From contig BCKC01000004.1 in NCBI GenBank assembly GCA_001600455.1, positions 3,646,915-3,710,914 on the forward strand: DNA of 64,000 nucleotides. Direction: 5' to 3'. The stretch's first letter is position 1, and every line of letters starts with the position of its first letter. This document shows positions 22,404-35,665 of the stretch, piece by piece. The position numbers were made by a program, and so were the translations under genes. This DNA comes from Endocalyx cinctus. Taxonomy: Eukaryota > Ascomycota > Sordariomycetes > Amphisphaeriales > Apiosporaceae. Below the pieces are notes generated by a model, which was not told the origin of the DNA, did not search any database, and saw only the letters and a list, made by a program, of their open reading frames with translations.

Positions 22404-25400
22404 TTACGCGAGCCTTTCCGAGTGTTTGCGAATATCGTCGTCGGACAGCGCGCCCATCCACAGACAGCGCTCGGTAATACCTTCGATCGGTTGAAACTGG
22501 TAATATGTGCTGGCCTCTAGGAGCCGAAGTAAGGTTTTCACTACCGACGCCGCGATTCGGCATCGCTCAAAGTTGACCAGAGGTGCCGTACTTGGAGAGC
22601 TAGCGATTTCGGATGGTCGTTGAGAATTGAAGAGGAGATCATGGGTATAAATTCCAACGAACGGAATACACCCGGAATCGGCTGCTACACCACCACCTTC
22701 CATCTCTGCCCGTAAATTATAGAAGTTCTTCGTTGGTGACACCAAAGTCTCGAGATCGCTCATAATTTTTATGTCGGATGAAGGAATGAGCGCCCACGTT
22801 TTGCTTAGGCGTGCTATCTCGTTCGATGTCAGGGCAATGGCGATCTGGCTCGTAGTCGCAAAGTTTCGATGCCTTCTGCAGTGATCTGCGATGTGGAGGA
22901 ACTTCATCACGCAGCGAGCTCTCTCTTGCAAATCTTGGGTGAGAACAATCTCCGATATGACCCATTTCACCATTATGTTAAAACGTGCAATGACTACTTC
23001 CACCCCGTGCGTGTCAGTATGGCGCAAGAAGTCTACCCATGAACGGGAATCGTGGCTCGAGTTCTTCCATCTCATATCAATGAGCTCTTTCCAATCCACT
23101 TCATTCAACGCGTCCTTCTCGATCAACGTGAATTGCTGTGCGAGTATCTCCGAGTCAAAAGCCATTATAAAAGGCAAATGGACCGAAGGTACGCTCGTAA
23201 CCCTATCCGAAGTTCTGGGGGCAGCCCGGAGTCCGTCCTGTGCCCCGTACTGGCCCTGCTTCGTGGCGGAATAGAGTTGGTAGATCGCGTTGGTAGGTGT
23301 CGTTTGAGGCGTTGGCGGTAACGGCTTTTTGAAGAAGACCTGTGAATCATGTACTTCGGGGATATTTGATGGATGAGGAGATAGTTTCAGAGCCCGTGCT
23401 AGGCTGATAGGCGAATCGCCATGCTGGGAGATGGGTGGCTCGATAGGTATTGATATTTCGTGAGTAGGCGCATTCTCCGGTGGCGTAAATGGAGGATTCG
23501 GCAGGTAATCGTTTCCGTGAACTATCTCGACTGATATCTCAGAAGAGAGCTCGGAAGCGTTGTCACTGTTCTCCACGTCGAGGAAGGAGTGCTCCTCGTT
23601 GCTCTCTGATGATTTGCGTGCCTGCTGATCCTCACCTGCATAGTCGACCTCGGTCACGAATTCGTAAGATTGAGGCTGATTACCATCGGGAGTTGCGTTG
23701 TCCAGCTCGCCTAGAGGTGTATCCGGCCCCTCCAATATCGATTGGTTAGTCCATTCCCCAGTATCCTCTTTGTCATGCCCATCATCTGTAAAGCCGCGAG
23801 CGAGTAATGGGGTGGAGTTATAAGTATCCCTTGAGTTCTCCGAAAAGAACGAGCTCACTTGAGAATGTCGTGGCGGTTTCCACTTTTGTTGGGTTTGGGC
23901 ATCCTCCTCAATAGGGGAGATTGGAAGAACCTCCTCATCACCAACATGTTGATGACGGTGCTTTTTCTTCTCTTCCTTGGTTTCCTCTCCGTGTCCAGCC
24001 GACGATGTGTCCTTTATCGGATTCTTCGATTCTTTCTTGGATACGACGGCACCTATGGATAGCTTCGCTACTTTCTTCTCGTATTTACCTTCAAGTTTCA
24101 AAAGCGCTGCCTCAACACCTCCGTCGTCATCCATGTCATCTGGAATCTGAGCCAGCTTTTGCGCTTCGGCCTCGAAGGATGGTCGCATGGCTGCTTTGGA
24201 CGAGTGGGTGCTGAAGAACGAGAGTGCGCGCTTAGGGGCCGGGTCAGCCATAGCCCCCAGAGAGAATACTTCTCCTCGATTATGTGAAAATTCACTGCTA
24301 ACGACGTCGACAAAGCCACTTGAATCACGGATTGGACTACGAAGGTACGAACTCCGTAATGATTCCGAATAATTTGTGAGTGAGCCGACCGAGTGTGACC
24401 TCTGTAGTGGATGTGGCTCGAGATCCGCTATGTTTTTCACACCCTTGAGATCTCCTCCAGGCTTCCGTCGAAGGACTCGTAGAGGAGCCGGCATTACCTC
24501 CGAACGCCGTGAAGATTCTGTATAGGAAGTGGCGTCAAAGCTTCTAACGGTCGACCCTCTCCCCATTCCGCTGTGAAACGAAGCATACCGACGGTGTCCA
24601 GCCGAACTCCTAGATCTAATACTTCGGCTTGACTGCTGTCTCTGATGTCGCCTTATGTAGCTAAGCGGGGGCCTGCTCGGCGACCGATGATGAGGTGGAC
24701 GATCTACGAGCCCACTAGGAACATAGGTATCTACCGTCGAAACGGGTTCGGGTTCGGGTTCGGGCTCAGATTCGGGCTCGGTCGGCGAAAGAATAGGATT
24801 TAACGGTGGTAACGGGTTTTCAGAAAGTGAGGGGTTAAAGGCGTGTTGGCCGAGTATATATGAGGACCGCCGTGGCGTGTTCCCCCGCACCGCTTGACCG
24901 GGAGGTGTCATAGGAGGCGTAGGATTAGTTATCTGAGGAGGCATCATACTTTCAGCAAACATCTCCATTGATGGATTAAAGATCGGCAACATTGACGTCA
25001 AACCCGGGTGATCAGCCGGAACAGTCCCATCGACAATAACGATTGACTTGCTTCCGGTCGTTATTCCAGCCTCGCTTGTAGGTCTCAGGTCAAATGAAGT
25101 ATCTAAATGCGCTGCGGAATAGTCGATGTCGGCGATAGGACGACCATCCGCTGTCAGGTCAGATCGTTCGTCGTATCTTAGCTCGGCCGCAGCATCTTCT
25201 CGAATAGCTCTCTTAAAGTCTTCGCATACTTTGGCACCCAGTAAATCAACTCGAAGGGGCGATCTAATGCCGCCAGGGCGAGACTGTTGCGCCTGAGGTA
25301 CAATAGCTGTCCCTGGAAGCCTGTTCGTCGTGGCACCTCGTGGTCCCAGCGGGGGAATGTTAATAAAATTGTCCTGACTGGGTGATGCCTCCGGTCCTCT

Positions 25401-27872
25401 TGTTTTCAAAGCCCTCCGCACGCTCCCGATAAGCTTTTTCATACCCTGGCCAGACATTGCCGATGCGTAAGCTTTGCTTTTCGACATAGGGGCTGGCGTT
25501 GACTGAAGTATAGTACTCTGTCGGCTAACCAGGTTGTGGTCCGGTAACTCCACATCAACGAAAGCCTGTCCCGGGGGTAAAAGATTACCGCGCACAAGAC
25601 TGCCCGCATATGGAAGAGTGAGAAGGAATTCGGTATTTTTGTACATAACCTTCTCTGTTGCCGATCCGTGCTCGCGGAGGGAGTCTGTAAGACTATTGTT
25701 GCGTTTATGCGACCCTTGCGGTCGGACGCGCTTACCCACTAGGGCTTTAGGAGTCAAGGCAATAGGCTCGGTATTAGTGTAAATAGAACTTGGGTCTACG
25801 GGGTGTGCGCCCAGAGGATGATGGTTCGCATTGGGATCCCACATGCGCGTGGCCTTAGTGGGAAACGAACAGGAGACTACGTCAAGACTCGACATGCTCG
25901 TGGGCGACGCCTGCTGCCTTTCGTACTGTGCAGGATGTCCCACGGGCGTTGATGGGCGAACGCCGTTAAACTCTGAATCTATATGGCCAGCCTTGGACAC
26001 ATCAGCATAAAAGCTACTCTCCGTGTTGGACTCTCCATCGGGGATATCGAGACTATAAAGTTGGGGCGGGTCTTCCGAGTCGGTTTCCCAGAATCTAGGA
26101 TCTAATCTTGGGTCCCTATGGCCGGCTATGCCTCCCGGTACAATAGCAGCTTCCGGACCTAGGGAACCCCCAAACTCTGGGCCATCCCAGAATTGCGCGC
26201 ACACTCGTCGCCAACATTTCTTCAACTCTCCTAAAATCTTTAGTTGGACTTTTCGTACGGGTTGTTCCGAAGATAATTCATCGACGAAGTCGTTCAGGAG
26301 GTCGCAGAACATGACACGAAGATCATAATCAATTACGAAGTCATCGACGAAGTAATTCAAGATCCAGTGCCTTATGGCGACAAATGTCCTTACTCGAACG
26401 ACCATTCCGATCTCGTCGACTCTGAACAAGGCCCACCGAAGCCTCGCTATGAGCATTCTAAGTAAATCCGGCGTCTCGAGAAACGAACGGAAGGTAAGGA
26501 AGAAGTCGGATATTAACTCGTAGTCTAGGAAAGTAGGTGAGGTTATTTCGGCAACGAGCCGCGCCGGTGTGGCTGCCGTCACGGCTTTGGTGGTAGAAGA
26601 ATAGCGCACGATGGATCGTTCGTCGCAACCGGGGGGAAATGTGAGAGCATCGAACATGGCTGGTTCAATAACTGAATGTGACGGCGCAAATGTTAAACGT
26701 GTAGACATGGGAGGCCGCGGCGAGCCTAACATGATAGGACTGAGGAGACTAGGAGAATGATTTGAACCGTTAGGCGAGAGCATGCTGTTCTTCTCGACAT
26801 CTAATAAACTAGGGCGGAGAGAATTGTGATCTCCGGGAGAGGTACGAAGCCAGGAAAGGTTGCTTGATCGTATATCCTCGGTCGGCGCATAAGACGAGCC
26901 TCTGATAAGCGGGGTCCCTCGTAAAGTAAACCGTGGCGTGCCTAGTTTCCACGAAGGTATTGAAATTTGTAAAAATGGGCTATTATCCGCCGTTACGTCT
27001 TCCGCCGTCTTAGATTTCGGTTCATCTTGAGGTTTAGATATTACGACCTTGAAAGCACCCGTGTCCCCTTCTTGCGCTATGCTCGCGTCCTGGACCGTCG
27101 AATCTGACATGGCCCTACGATGACGCGACGTCGATCCCTGAAACTCGAAGTAAGGCATTTTGCGTGCTATGTTCGATGACGAAGATTCCTCTAACGGTGT
27201 TGCGTCCCAAGATCTCGTGGGAAGATCGGTGACATCGTCGTCATTGGTTTGATTATGGGCGAAAGAGCCTAAACCTGCTGTACTCGGCGGTGTAATGGGA
27301 AATACGAACTGGGGCTGAGGATACCTCTGATTTGCCGGCCGGACGGTAGGTCTGCTTACAGCGATTAGTATTTTAGTATGCTTATGGCGAATTTTATTCG
27401 GCAGATCATTTCGCTCCGTAGCCAATATCCTTCCAAAGCGCAACCTGAGTCTTAGGTTATCAGGGAATCACAGTCAGGCTTACCTCAGAAATATTTGACC
27501 ATTACTACCCACATTGGAGACAGTAAAATGTCTCCCCTCCCGGCTAGCGGACCCTCCATCAGGAGTTATATTCCATTTATCGCCATCAATTTCCCTCTTT
27601 GACTTGTTTCCATCTTGTCCACCTTGCCTCCTCTCTCCGGCCGGGACTAACGGTTTCACAGTAGTTGTGGTAGTCGCGACTCCCCTGGATTGAATTAATT
27701 TTGACATATCGGTCATAAATGGCGGAGGCCTGGTAGTTGTCGCATCTCGACTTCCTGTTTTCGGTGGTGATTTTCGATCTCTCGTGGATAATTGTCTTTT
27801 CGGCGTACCGCGCAAAGTCAGGTTAGATTGCGTCGGCATTGGAGGATGAAATCCGAGAGGATGAATATCCAT
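22404..27872 (-). CDS. LTE1: Ras-type guanine nucleotide exchange factor, LTE1-like
   Basis: Exon 1 27872-27484 and exon 2 27351-22404, joined over a 132-nt intron, give about 1778 residues. A RasGEF N-terminal module lies near residues 390-520 (SPTFLDYELISDFFLTFRSF, IRHWILNYFVDDFVIDY). A catalytic RasGEF domain is at the C-terminus, about 1530-1770 (LNEVDWKELIDMRW, ARCVMKFLHIADHCRRHRNF, IALTSNEIARLSKTW). The join gives GRHFTVSNVGSNGQIFLR then PTVRPANQRYP, as I recall for filamentous fungal LTE1. Between the domains are about 1000 low-complexity residues with Ser/Pro sites and an EPEPEPEP run. Yeast Lte1 promotes mitotic exit and polarity through Ras2/Bud proteins at the cortex. Cdc25-type RasGEFs are an alternative, but no SH3 domain is seen. 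Confidence 0.8.
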
Positions 27873-30740
27873 ATCACTATGACGGAGCAGTACGGAGTCT
27901 GCTAGTTGAATTGGCAGTTGATCGATGCATTGACGGTCGAGAGTATGTAACGAGAAATGAAGAGGGTGTTGTGCATTTAGAACGCGAAAAGATGTTTGAA
28001 CTGAAAGGTAGTTTTACAAGATTGGATCAACGCGATCAAAAGTAAATACCTAATACATAGGTAATTACCAAAAGGCAGCGACGATCCAGGTACAGTACCT
28101 TCTTCAGGTACTTAGCGTTTCTTTTTCTTTTTCGGGTTTCCTCAATTGAATAATCGTAGGCGTAGGCATGAACGTATTCGTTTAATCGTAAATATGGCGC
28201 AAAACCCAGATAAGAGAAGTAGAAGTAAAGTAAGTAAGGGTTAAGTAAGTATAAGTATATATTAAGAACCTAATAGTATCCCATATTAAAAATATCAAAG
28301 TTCATTGACGTCAAAGTCCCAGAATTATTGTTATGAGACTTTGTTTTTGTTTTTCTCTTTTTCTTTTTTTTTAATCGTTGACGTTTATACAAGTTAATTT
28401 CCAACAGTAAAGTGAATTTTACACAACACTAGGTTAGGATTTCGTGCGTGTTGGTTCACTTTACTTGGTGGGATAAAACTTGTATGATTAAAAGGGGAAA
28501 TGAGTGAAAGACGCAGATTCGCATGGAGTATCCAGGTATTCAGATTCAGGTATATTCGGTGATAGCGATAAGCTCAACAAGACTCGGAATTTAATGTATA
28601 TACCTTAGGTAGGTATGTGTATGTATACATAGGTACTGTATGTATGTACTATGTAATGGGTTCAATGGCTTAGGTTAATGAGTTAATGGGTGCGGCGTTG
28701 ATAAAGTAGTGGATGACAATAGCGTGTATTAGTATAGGATTAGCGTACCAAATAGTGGGAAGGGCAGGGTTATAAGGTTATTCCTAACGATTCAGACAGC
28801 TACGTGTAAGCAGTCCAACCAAAACAGCTAAAAGATGGCCTGGACGGTAAAGAGAGGTTGGAAGGGTAATGGGGAAGGGTAAAGGGTAGAAAGAAGGGGG
28901 GAAGCTTGTCTGATCTCTCTATTCCGTACTCTGTCTGTACAGCAAAACTTACTAGTAGGGAAATGAATTGTCCAAGCAAAAGAGAATAGTACAGGGGATA
29001 AGCTGTAAGCGAGAGTACTGGGTTAACAGCTCCTATTTATGATCAAGTATTTCTATGTAGTAATCATACAGCAAAGTGACCTTGTAATCTCTTCAAAAGT
29101 TATACCGTTACCAGAATAGTGTCATCTTATATGAGAAAGGTAGCTTATAATATTATCAGGCCGTCTCCCACCGGGCCAGTGTCCCGCACTTAGCGTGTTT
29201 GTCTAGGTTCTTGTATTGTGTCAGTCTCCTTGTAAAGAAAAAAAAAATAATATTTACTTTTTATTTGTATACAAACAAGTATGACCTGAGATATGAAAGA
29301 CGGATTCTTTCTCAAGGTGCTCTTTTAATTCACAGGATATCTTGTATATGTAGGTATATCATATGGTATGTATGTTGTTCTATATTTATATGACTATGAA
29401 AATCTTTCATCAAAGGGCCAATAGATTGTAGTACTTATTAGTATTATTATTATTATTTAAAAAGATCATTACCAGATGATAAAAGAATTGGTTACATAGT
29501 ATTCTTGAGGGAGGGGCTGGGGGTGGAATACAGGGATCTTAAGACCTTCGGGGGGTTTGTCGAAAGGATGGATGCATGAACAAATACTGGGACTCCTACT
29601 GGAACTCTCCTTGGACCTCGAGAAGTCCTGCTGACCTAAAAAGTACATAGTATCCGTATCCATAGATCTATACACAAGATATAGATTGAGATATTCCCAC
29701 CGTCATCCAATGAGAGGGCCACGATACATATTAAGGCCCTGGTATTCACGGCTGCAGGCAAAGTCACGTACATATAAATCCCTGTCCACACGGACTTAAA
29801 ATGCCCTGCATCTTTCATTCCTTCAATTCCCAGAACCCAATAATGTCGGGCGGCCTATTTAAATAGGAGATTTAACAGCAGGAATGTTGCAGATAAATCA
29901 TACCTCGTGGGCATCGTAATTGCGCAATGATTATTTAAACTTAGACAACGTAAAACAAGATGATACTGTACATAGATGTGTGAAACCCGAAAAAATACTG
30001 ACTGACTACCTTTTTTTAAGCATGGAAAGCTTTAACTTCTGTATCGTGTGTTCTAAAAAGTAAGACATTAGCCAAGTTTCTGTTGTAGAATTTGATCGAC
30101 ATAGTTTTTATTATGCAAACCACAACAGCACGGTAAGCGCACGGGTTGTTGTATGGGAAATCCCCATTTGACTTCTCGGGCTTCCCCTTCGCAATTTACA
30201 TTACCGTTGATGAGGCAAAAGGCAAATCAATCTTTTTGTTTTCGGGATTGAGGCTATTATTACATACCGTAGTAAAGCAGTAATCTAAACCATGCTTATT
30301 GGTTATCGGTTATTAACCACGTACGTAATCCTCTCTCACGACGTTTCTCATCAAAGAAACGAAACGTCAACGGGAATTGCTTCGTTCTTGTAGATAAACT
30401 CGTTAGCAATTTTGTTAGTGAATTTGCTAGTAGATATAAACTACAGTACCGGGACAACCGTTGTATATCCTTCCTTAACTCGGTAGGCAGTAGCTAAGAA
30501 TTCGCCTTGTACTGTACGAGAGCAACGAGTCACGCGATCTCGATGTTTCCCCTTATGAGAACAAATCTTAATATCAAGAGAGGGGCTAGAATACGTATAG
30601 AAGGTTAACATCTGATTCATATTAGTATTTCGCGCCTATTTTCTTCTCCTCCTCCACTTGGTGCGGATCTACGATAACTGTATTTCCCTAAATTAGTTTC
30701 CACCATAAGTTTAGGAGAGAGACAAGAGAAGAAAAAAACA
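27873..30740. other. Long gene-poor AT-rich spacer
   Basis: About 2.9 kb between the start of the LTE1-like gene and the 3' end of the alcohol dehydrogenase. It has short direct repeats of AAGTA type (28226-28262) and GTATGTAT-type repeats (28612-28656). Two short overlapping minus-strand open frames at 29469-29818 have mildly protein-like content but no recognisable domain. No RNA gene was seen. Confidence 0.55.
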
Positions 30741-31988
30741 TCACTCACTAGCAGCTTTCCCTCTAAGCTTCCCACTCTTCACCAACGCCATAAGCTCCCC
30801 AATACTCTCCAGCCCCGCAAAAGCGGTGACTTCGACCTGCAGTCCGTCCCGCGCCACGTCCCGAAGCATGTCGTTACTCTCGCGCGGCGAGCAGACGAGG
30901 CTTCCCTTAATCCGGACGTCTCGAAACACAATCTCCCGAAAAGGGACGACGACCTCCTCCGGCTGCGCGATCTGCACCATCGTCCCGTGCATCTTGGTCA
31001 GCGCGGCCGCCAGCCCGGAAGCTTTGGGCGCGTCCGAGAGGACGATGGTCGCGTCGGCCCCGTCCCCCGTTCCGGTGACCTTTTGAACCTGGGCCACGTT
31101 CGCTTCCTTCCCTTCCCGCGCGTCGACGACGACGTCGGCCCCGTACTGAGAGGAAAGCGACAATCCTTCGTCGCGGGCGTCTACGCCGATGACTTTGAGA
31201 CCTTTTGCCTTGGCGAATTGGATGCCTAGATGACCCACTATAATAACCCACGCGTAGTATTATTATGAACTTGAGTCAGTAACGTGCGGGGACAGTTACG
31301 GCATGATATAATTATGAGCTGTATAGTGATGACCTATAAATCTCGTAATTTTGACTGATGGATGGGAACTAGGTAAGAGAAAAAAAAAAAAAAAGAGACT
31401 AGGTAACTCACAACCGCCACCGGATCCCACGATAGCAACCCACTCCCCCGCCTTCAGCCCCGTCTGCGTAACGCCGCGATACACGGTACGACCCGCGCAA
31501 GCCAGCGGCGCCGCCGACAGGAAAGTGACCTCGTCCGGCAACTTCGAGGTGAACCTCGCGTCGACGCGCGCGTACTCGGCGAAGCATCCGTCGATGTGAA
31601 CGCCGACGTGACCGCCGTGACGAACGCAGTACTGGCGAAGGTCCTCGTCCTCGGGGGCCGCGCAGTCCCGGCACCGGCCGCAGGCCCGCGACGGGATCCC
31701 GCACACGACGCGGTCTCCTCGCTTGAAATCCTGGACCGATGACCCGACCGCCGCAACCGTCCCTGATCCCTCGTGGCCCGGGATCTGCGGTAAGGAGCCG
31801 CCGAACGCGCCGGCCGATACCATCGAGTCCGTGTGGCAGTAGCTCGCCACGGCGATCTTGACGATGAGGTCGTGAGGGCCCGGGGTCGGGACGGGGATTT
31901 GTGGGTTCAGCACGTAGGGCTTGTTGAGCTCCGTGATTTGCAGGCCCTTCATGTGGGACGGCAGGGCGTCCGACGTAGATGTCGTCAT
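30741..31988 (-). CDS. Zinc-dependent alcohol dehydrogenase, medium-chain family
   Basis: Exons 31988-31412 and 31237-30741, with an intron of 174 nt containing an A15-type tract, give 357 residues. Catalytic zinc ligands are Cys51 in SYCHTDS, His72/Glu73 in GHEGSG and Cys164 in PLACAG. The structural zinc loop is ACGRCRDC with a fourth cysteine at 121. The nucleotide loop GSGGGLGHLGIQFAKAKG supports NAD(P) binding in a Rossmann fold. The fit is to yeast ADH1-like class enzymes that interconvert primary alcohols and aldehydes in the cytosol. The start chosen is MTTSTSD at 31988; a Met at 32033 would add a hydrophobic leader untypical of the family. Confidence 0.9.
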
Positions 31989-32760
31989 GTTTGCTATTGA
32001 TAGATGATAGCCAAGGAAATTAATGACGGCCAAATGATGTCAACCAAGGCGAGGTGGATCGGTAAGGGAAGGGATTCCAAGTTAGAGAATTATACGTAGA
32101 GAATCCACTATGCAAATCGAATAAAAAGGATCATTATTGCTCTTATGAAACAAGTATTAAATGCTATTGGTATTATCCGACGTTATTTTCGGAAGTACGA
32201 CTTGACGTAATGAGGGGTTTCTTCATGCCGGGCATGCGACCCGATATTCTGGAGCCGACGTCACCACAAATAATCTTGTTTCAGCACGTTGTCATGACAT
32301 CTTCCTTCAAAGTTGGAGCTATTATTAGGTAAACGCGGTAAAGAAAACAATTGATTTCTACAATACTAGTAAAGACAACCATGTTGTAAGTTGAGAAACG
32401 ACTCCTAAGGAAAATAAAATTCTAATACATCGTATTGACCGTGATGTAGCCGCTTCCGAGGTTTGCGGGAAAGCTGTGCGATATAGCCAAGTCTCAAAAG
32501 ACAAAGGGAAAAAAATTAACGCCTATAAAACATTGTTCATGTTAAATGTCCTCTAATATTTTCAATGCTCCTTAATTTTCCGAAGTAAATGAAAGCTATT
32601 TCGCTGCAAAGATCCTTCATAATACAATAAATATCAATAATACATATTACCACTCGCAGAAAACATTTCCTGACCGAGTACAAAGGTGGTATCCGAGCAT
32701 GCTAGATGCACGAATCAATGAAAGCCGCGCCTGTCAGCTTTGGTAGACACCGAGTTGGAT
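31989..32760. other. Intergenic region, ADH promoter and BTB gene 3' end
   Basis: 772 bp, AT-rich, containing a CCGGGCATGCGACCCG-like near-palindrome around 32227-32245 that could be a regulator site. No coding signal. Confidence 0.5.
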
Positions 32761-34436
32761 TTAACCCTTCAAGAAACCTCGTTGGGCGTTGCGAGAGTGC
32801 TCGGTGCTAAAAGCATCAAGCTTCACCGCGACGAGGACGCATTCGACCGCGCTCCTACTATGCTTCGAGCCTCGAATTCGAAGCCTCCACTGACCAGTAC
32901 GTATGACCCATTCGTCCGATAAGCCTCCGTTCGAATCTACTCTCCGCCTTTTTCGCGACGGAGCTAGGTATCCGCCCATACTAGAAGACATTGGGGAATC
33001 CTGGCTTCCGTCGTTTACTATCGACGACGTTGCTGACATTGGAGCGTTGAAGTCGTCGCCCTCGACGTGAGTGTTGAACTCTTTTCCATCCAGGGTAATG
33101 TATGAGTCCGCCTCAAGCACTATTCGGACGAGATCTTCGCTTAACGGTGTATTTCCCGGGGTCGCGGGTTGGCTGCCGGCGCCACCGGACGCCATAAGCA
33201 GCCCAAGAGGTTGTGTGGTTGGCGGGAGGTTCAACTTAGTCGCGACTACCTCGAAGAGCCTCGCGATGCGTGCTTTAGTTTGACCGAAGAATTCCGCACG
33301 CATTATATTCGTATAAACCTTGGTAGTTTCACCACCAATTTCTAAGACGAGCTCGTATTGCTTCTCGTCTTCATAAGGTCTCCCGTAGTTAACCCATCCT
33401 GATATAGGCTCTCTCCCGCTGTCAGTCGGGGTCAAGGAAGAGACATCGTGAGCTACGGATATGCCGGATTTTAAGATGTCTTCGAGCTTTATGACGATCT
33501 CGTGCTTTTGCCGAGACTGGTTGTAACTAATATCGTGCGGAATGAGCTTCTGCTCAAGACCTTTGAAGTTGAAGTAACGACAGTCGCGCAACAGAGCACT
33601 GCGGTGCTCCTCGTTACGTATATGCACGGTATAACCCCGTAAAAGATCTAATAGTTCGGAAAATATCTCAGCAGATCGATTAGGAACTGAAGGGGGCATA
33701 ATCGAAGGGGGCCGAATTAAGTTCTCTCGCGAAAGGCCCGGGAATATCTCGTCAGGCGACGAGAAAAACAGGCCAAAGCCGAGGGTGAAGAAATTAGGGG
33801 AGTTTCCAGGACCGGAAAATATATCTCGAGGAATCTGGAACTGTCGATGACCGATAGACATAAAGATATATTCCTCGTAGAGTTGAGACATCAACTTAGG
33901 TAAAGTATAGAATTGAGCGTCGGCGAAGAGCCGAACGAAATGGGTCCCATCTTTAGGGGACACATGATAACCCTGTAAATGAAGAGAGATATCTTTAAAG
34001 GTGACAGGGTCTCGATCAATGTACAGGGTACGAATAGCGGTTGATAAGTCTTCACCCGACTCTTCGGCCTTGTCAATTTGATTTTGAAAATAATGAGAAA
34101 AATAAGATGGAGCTGCACGATTTTCTTGATTAGTCGAATGAATTTATCAATAGTAAGTAATAAGGTATTTGTATGGGGCTTTGGGATATAGCCTCACGTC
34201 AAGACGAAAAGGGTATGGAGTCTGACATAAGAATAAACGTCAAGTTAAGGCTACGCACCGTCAGATGATAGAGAGGCACCGGAGAGCTTAAATAGCTCTG
34301 TTCCTATCTGAATAGGAAAAACACGTTCGTGAGGTAATATATGAGGAATTCTCGTTATCAATTTGGGATTTGATGGCGGAATATGAAAAATCGGGCGGCC
34401 TTTAGCGGCATTATCATTCAATTTGGGAGCGCTCAT
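32761..34436 (-). CDS. Tandem BTB/POZ (KCTD-type) domain protein
   Basis: Exons 34436-34259 and 34112-32761, joined over a 146-nt intron with a CTAATC branch, give 509 residues. The first BTB_2-type domain (about residues 35-150) reads FPIQIGTELFKLSGASL, then APSYFSHYF, and TLYIDRDPVTFKDISLHLQGY. A second related unit follows, with FMSIGHRQFQIPRDIF and, later, FSELLDLLRGYTVHI. The C-terminal half is conserved-looking (GWVNYGRPYED, YELVLEIGGETTKVYTN) and ends with a Ser-rich basic segment SRKRRRVDS, a possible nuclear signal. It resembles the yeast pair YLR108C/YDR132C. BTB domains mediate oligomerisation and often cullin-3 binding, but no role can be stated here. Confidence 0.8.
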
Positions 34437-35665
34437 TGTAGATGCTTGAAGCTGAATGAGTATCTGAAATGAGATATATCATATATGTAAGACATCACCG
34501 TCATTCATTTAATATGAGATGACCGGGATTTTCGATTCTTAAATAACAAACGCTCGCTTTAGCCACCAATTCTTTTCTCGAAAATTATTAATATGACGAT
34601 ATACTTGAACTTTAAGAAATACTCGACCGAGTATATTATATCATCTAACAAGCATATATAATTCAAGAGAAGAAAATGAAGACGGAGACGCGTATGACTG
34701 CATGATAAGAGCTGAGTAAAAATTGAAGAGTGATTGGAAATATTGGAACATGAAGAGCGGCAGCGATGCTTAAAAGAGTTGAAGTGGCTGAAATGCAACT
34801 TAACAGTTGTCAGAATATCTACTAACTTATACCTAATCCTCAACGAGTTAGACAAATATACAGGGGGTGAGAATTATGTAGTAATTAGGTGATGATGAGA
34901 TATTGATACAGTAGAGAGATATTTGAAGATGTGGCTGGTGTATTAAATATACAATTTCGGAGTTAAGAGTACCTAGATAATTTATCCCGGTATATAATAA
35001 TTAATCAGCCATGATCAAGACCTTACCTAACTAAAAGACCCCAAATAATGCCTAGGACAGGTGCATAATATTTTACGTAGTACGTACGGAAATACTACGT
35101 CGCCCGAGCGAATGTCGCTACATATTCCGAGACCGCGTATATATCATCGTATTTTTTGATAAACGTTGCGTATAGGTTCTTGTTATGACATTGCGGATAT
35201 CAATTGGTAGCATTTTTGACGTATGCAACTAAGGTAAGCAAACCTGTACTTCTTATATCATAATTGTCGTCAAAGTATACGATTGCGAATACGATGAAGT
35301 TATTGTTATGAAAAAAGGGGCAGTGTATATGAAATAGACTCGAACATTGTAAGATGCGCCGGCAAGGTATACAATAACAAAACAAGAGTACGAATACGAA
35401 AGGTAAGGTTGGAAGTTTCATGGTATTTTGAAGAGTATTCTTGATGACTCATGCTACGGAAGATAGATTGCCCCGGTTCGGAGGTGGATCCGTATAAGAC
35501 GGTAGGAGGCTAGTCGGGGAGGGAGAGAGTAAGTGAGTGAACGTCTACTTAAGTATTTAAAGGTAGGAACGCCGACATATTCATCAGAAAAAAAGGAAAG
35601 ATAAACATCATCTCTGCACAATCCCAATCCAAGTCATCAAATCTTTCATCTCGAAAAAGCACAAA
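34437..35665. other. Divergent intergenic region, BTB gene and PhzF gene
   Basis: AT-rich, 1.2 kb. It may hold a small secreted-protein frame at 35200-35421 (listed separately). The PhzF promoter part near 35440-35660 is GC-richer and has a GA-rich patch at 35517-35540. Confidence 0.5.
35200..35421 (-). CDS. Possible small secreted protein, orphan
   Basis: A 73-residue frame begins MKLPTLPFVFVLLFCYCIPC, which looks like a signal peptide, followed by several cysteines. The remainder has uneven composition and high Ile/Tyr/Asn content from AT-rich DNA, and an overlapping frame is equally open. No family is recognised, so it may be chance or a decayed effector-like gene. Confidence 0.2.
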   Translation of the reverse strand: MKLPTLPFVFVLLFCYCIPCRRILQCSSLFHIHCPFFHNNNFIVFAIVYFDDNYDIRSTGLLTLVAYVKNATN

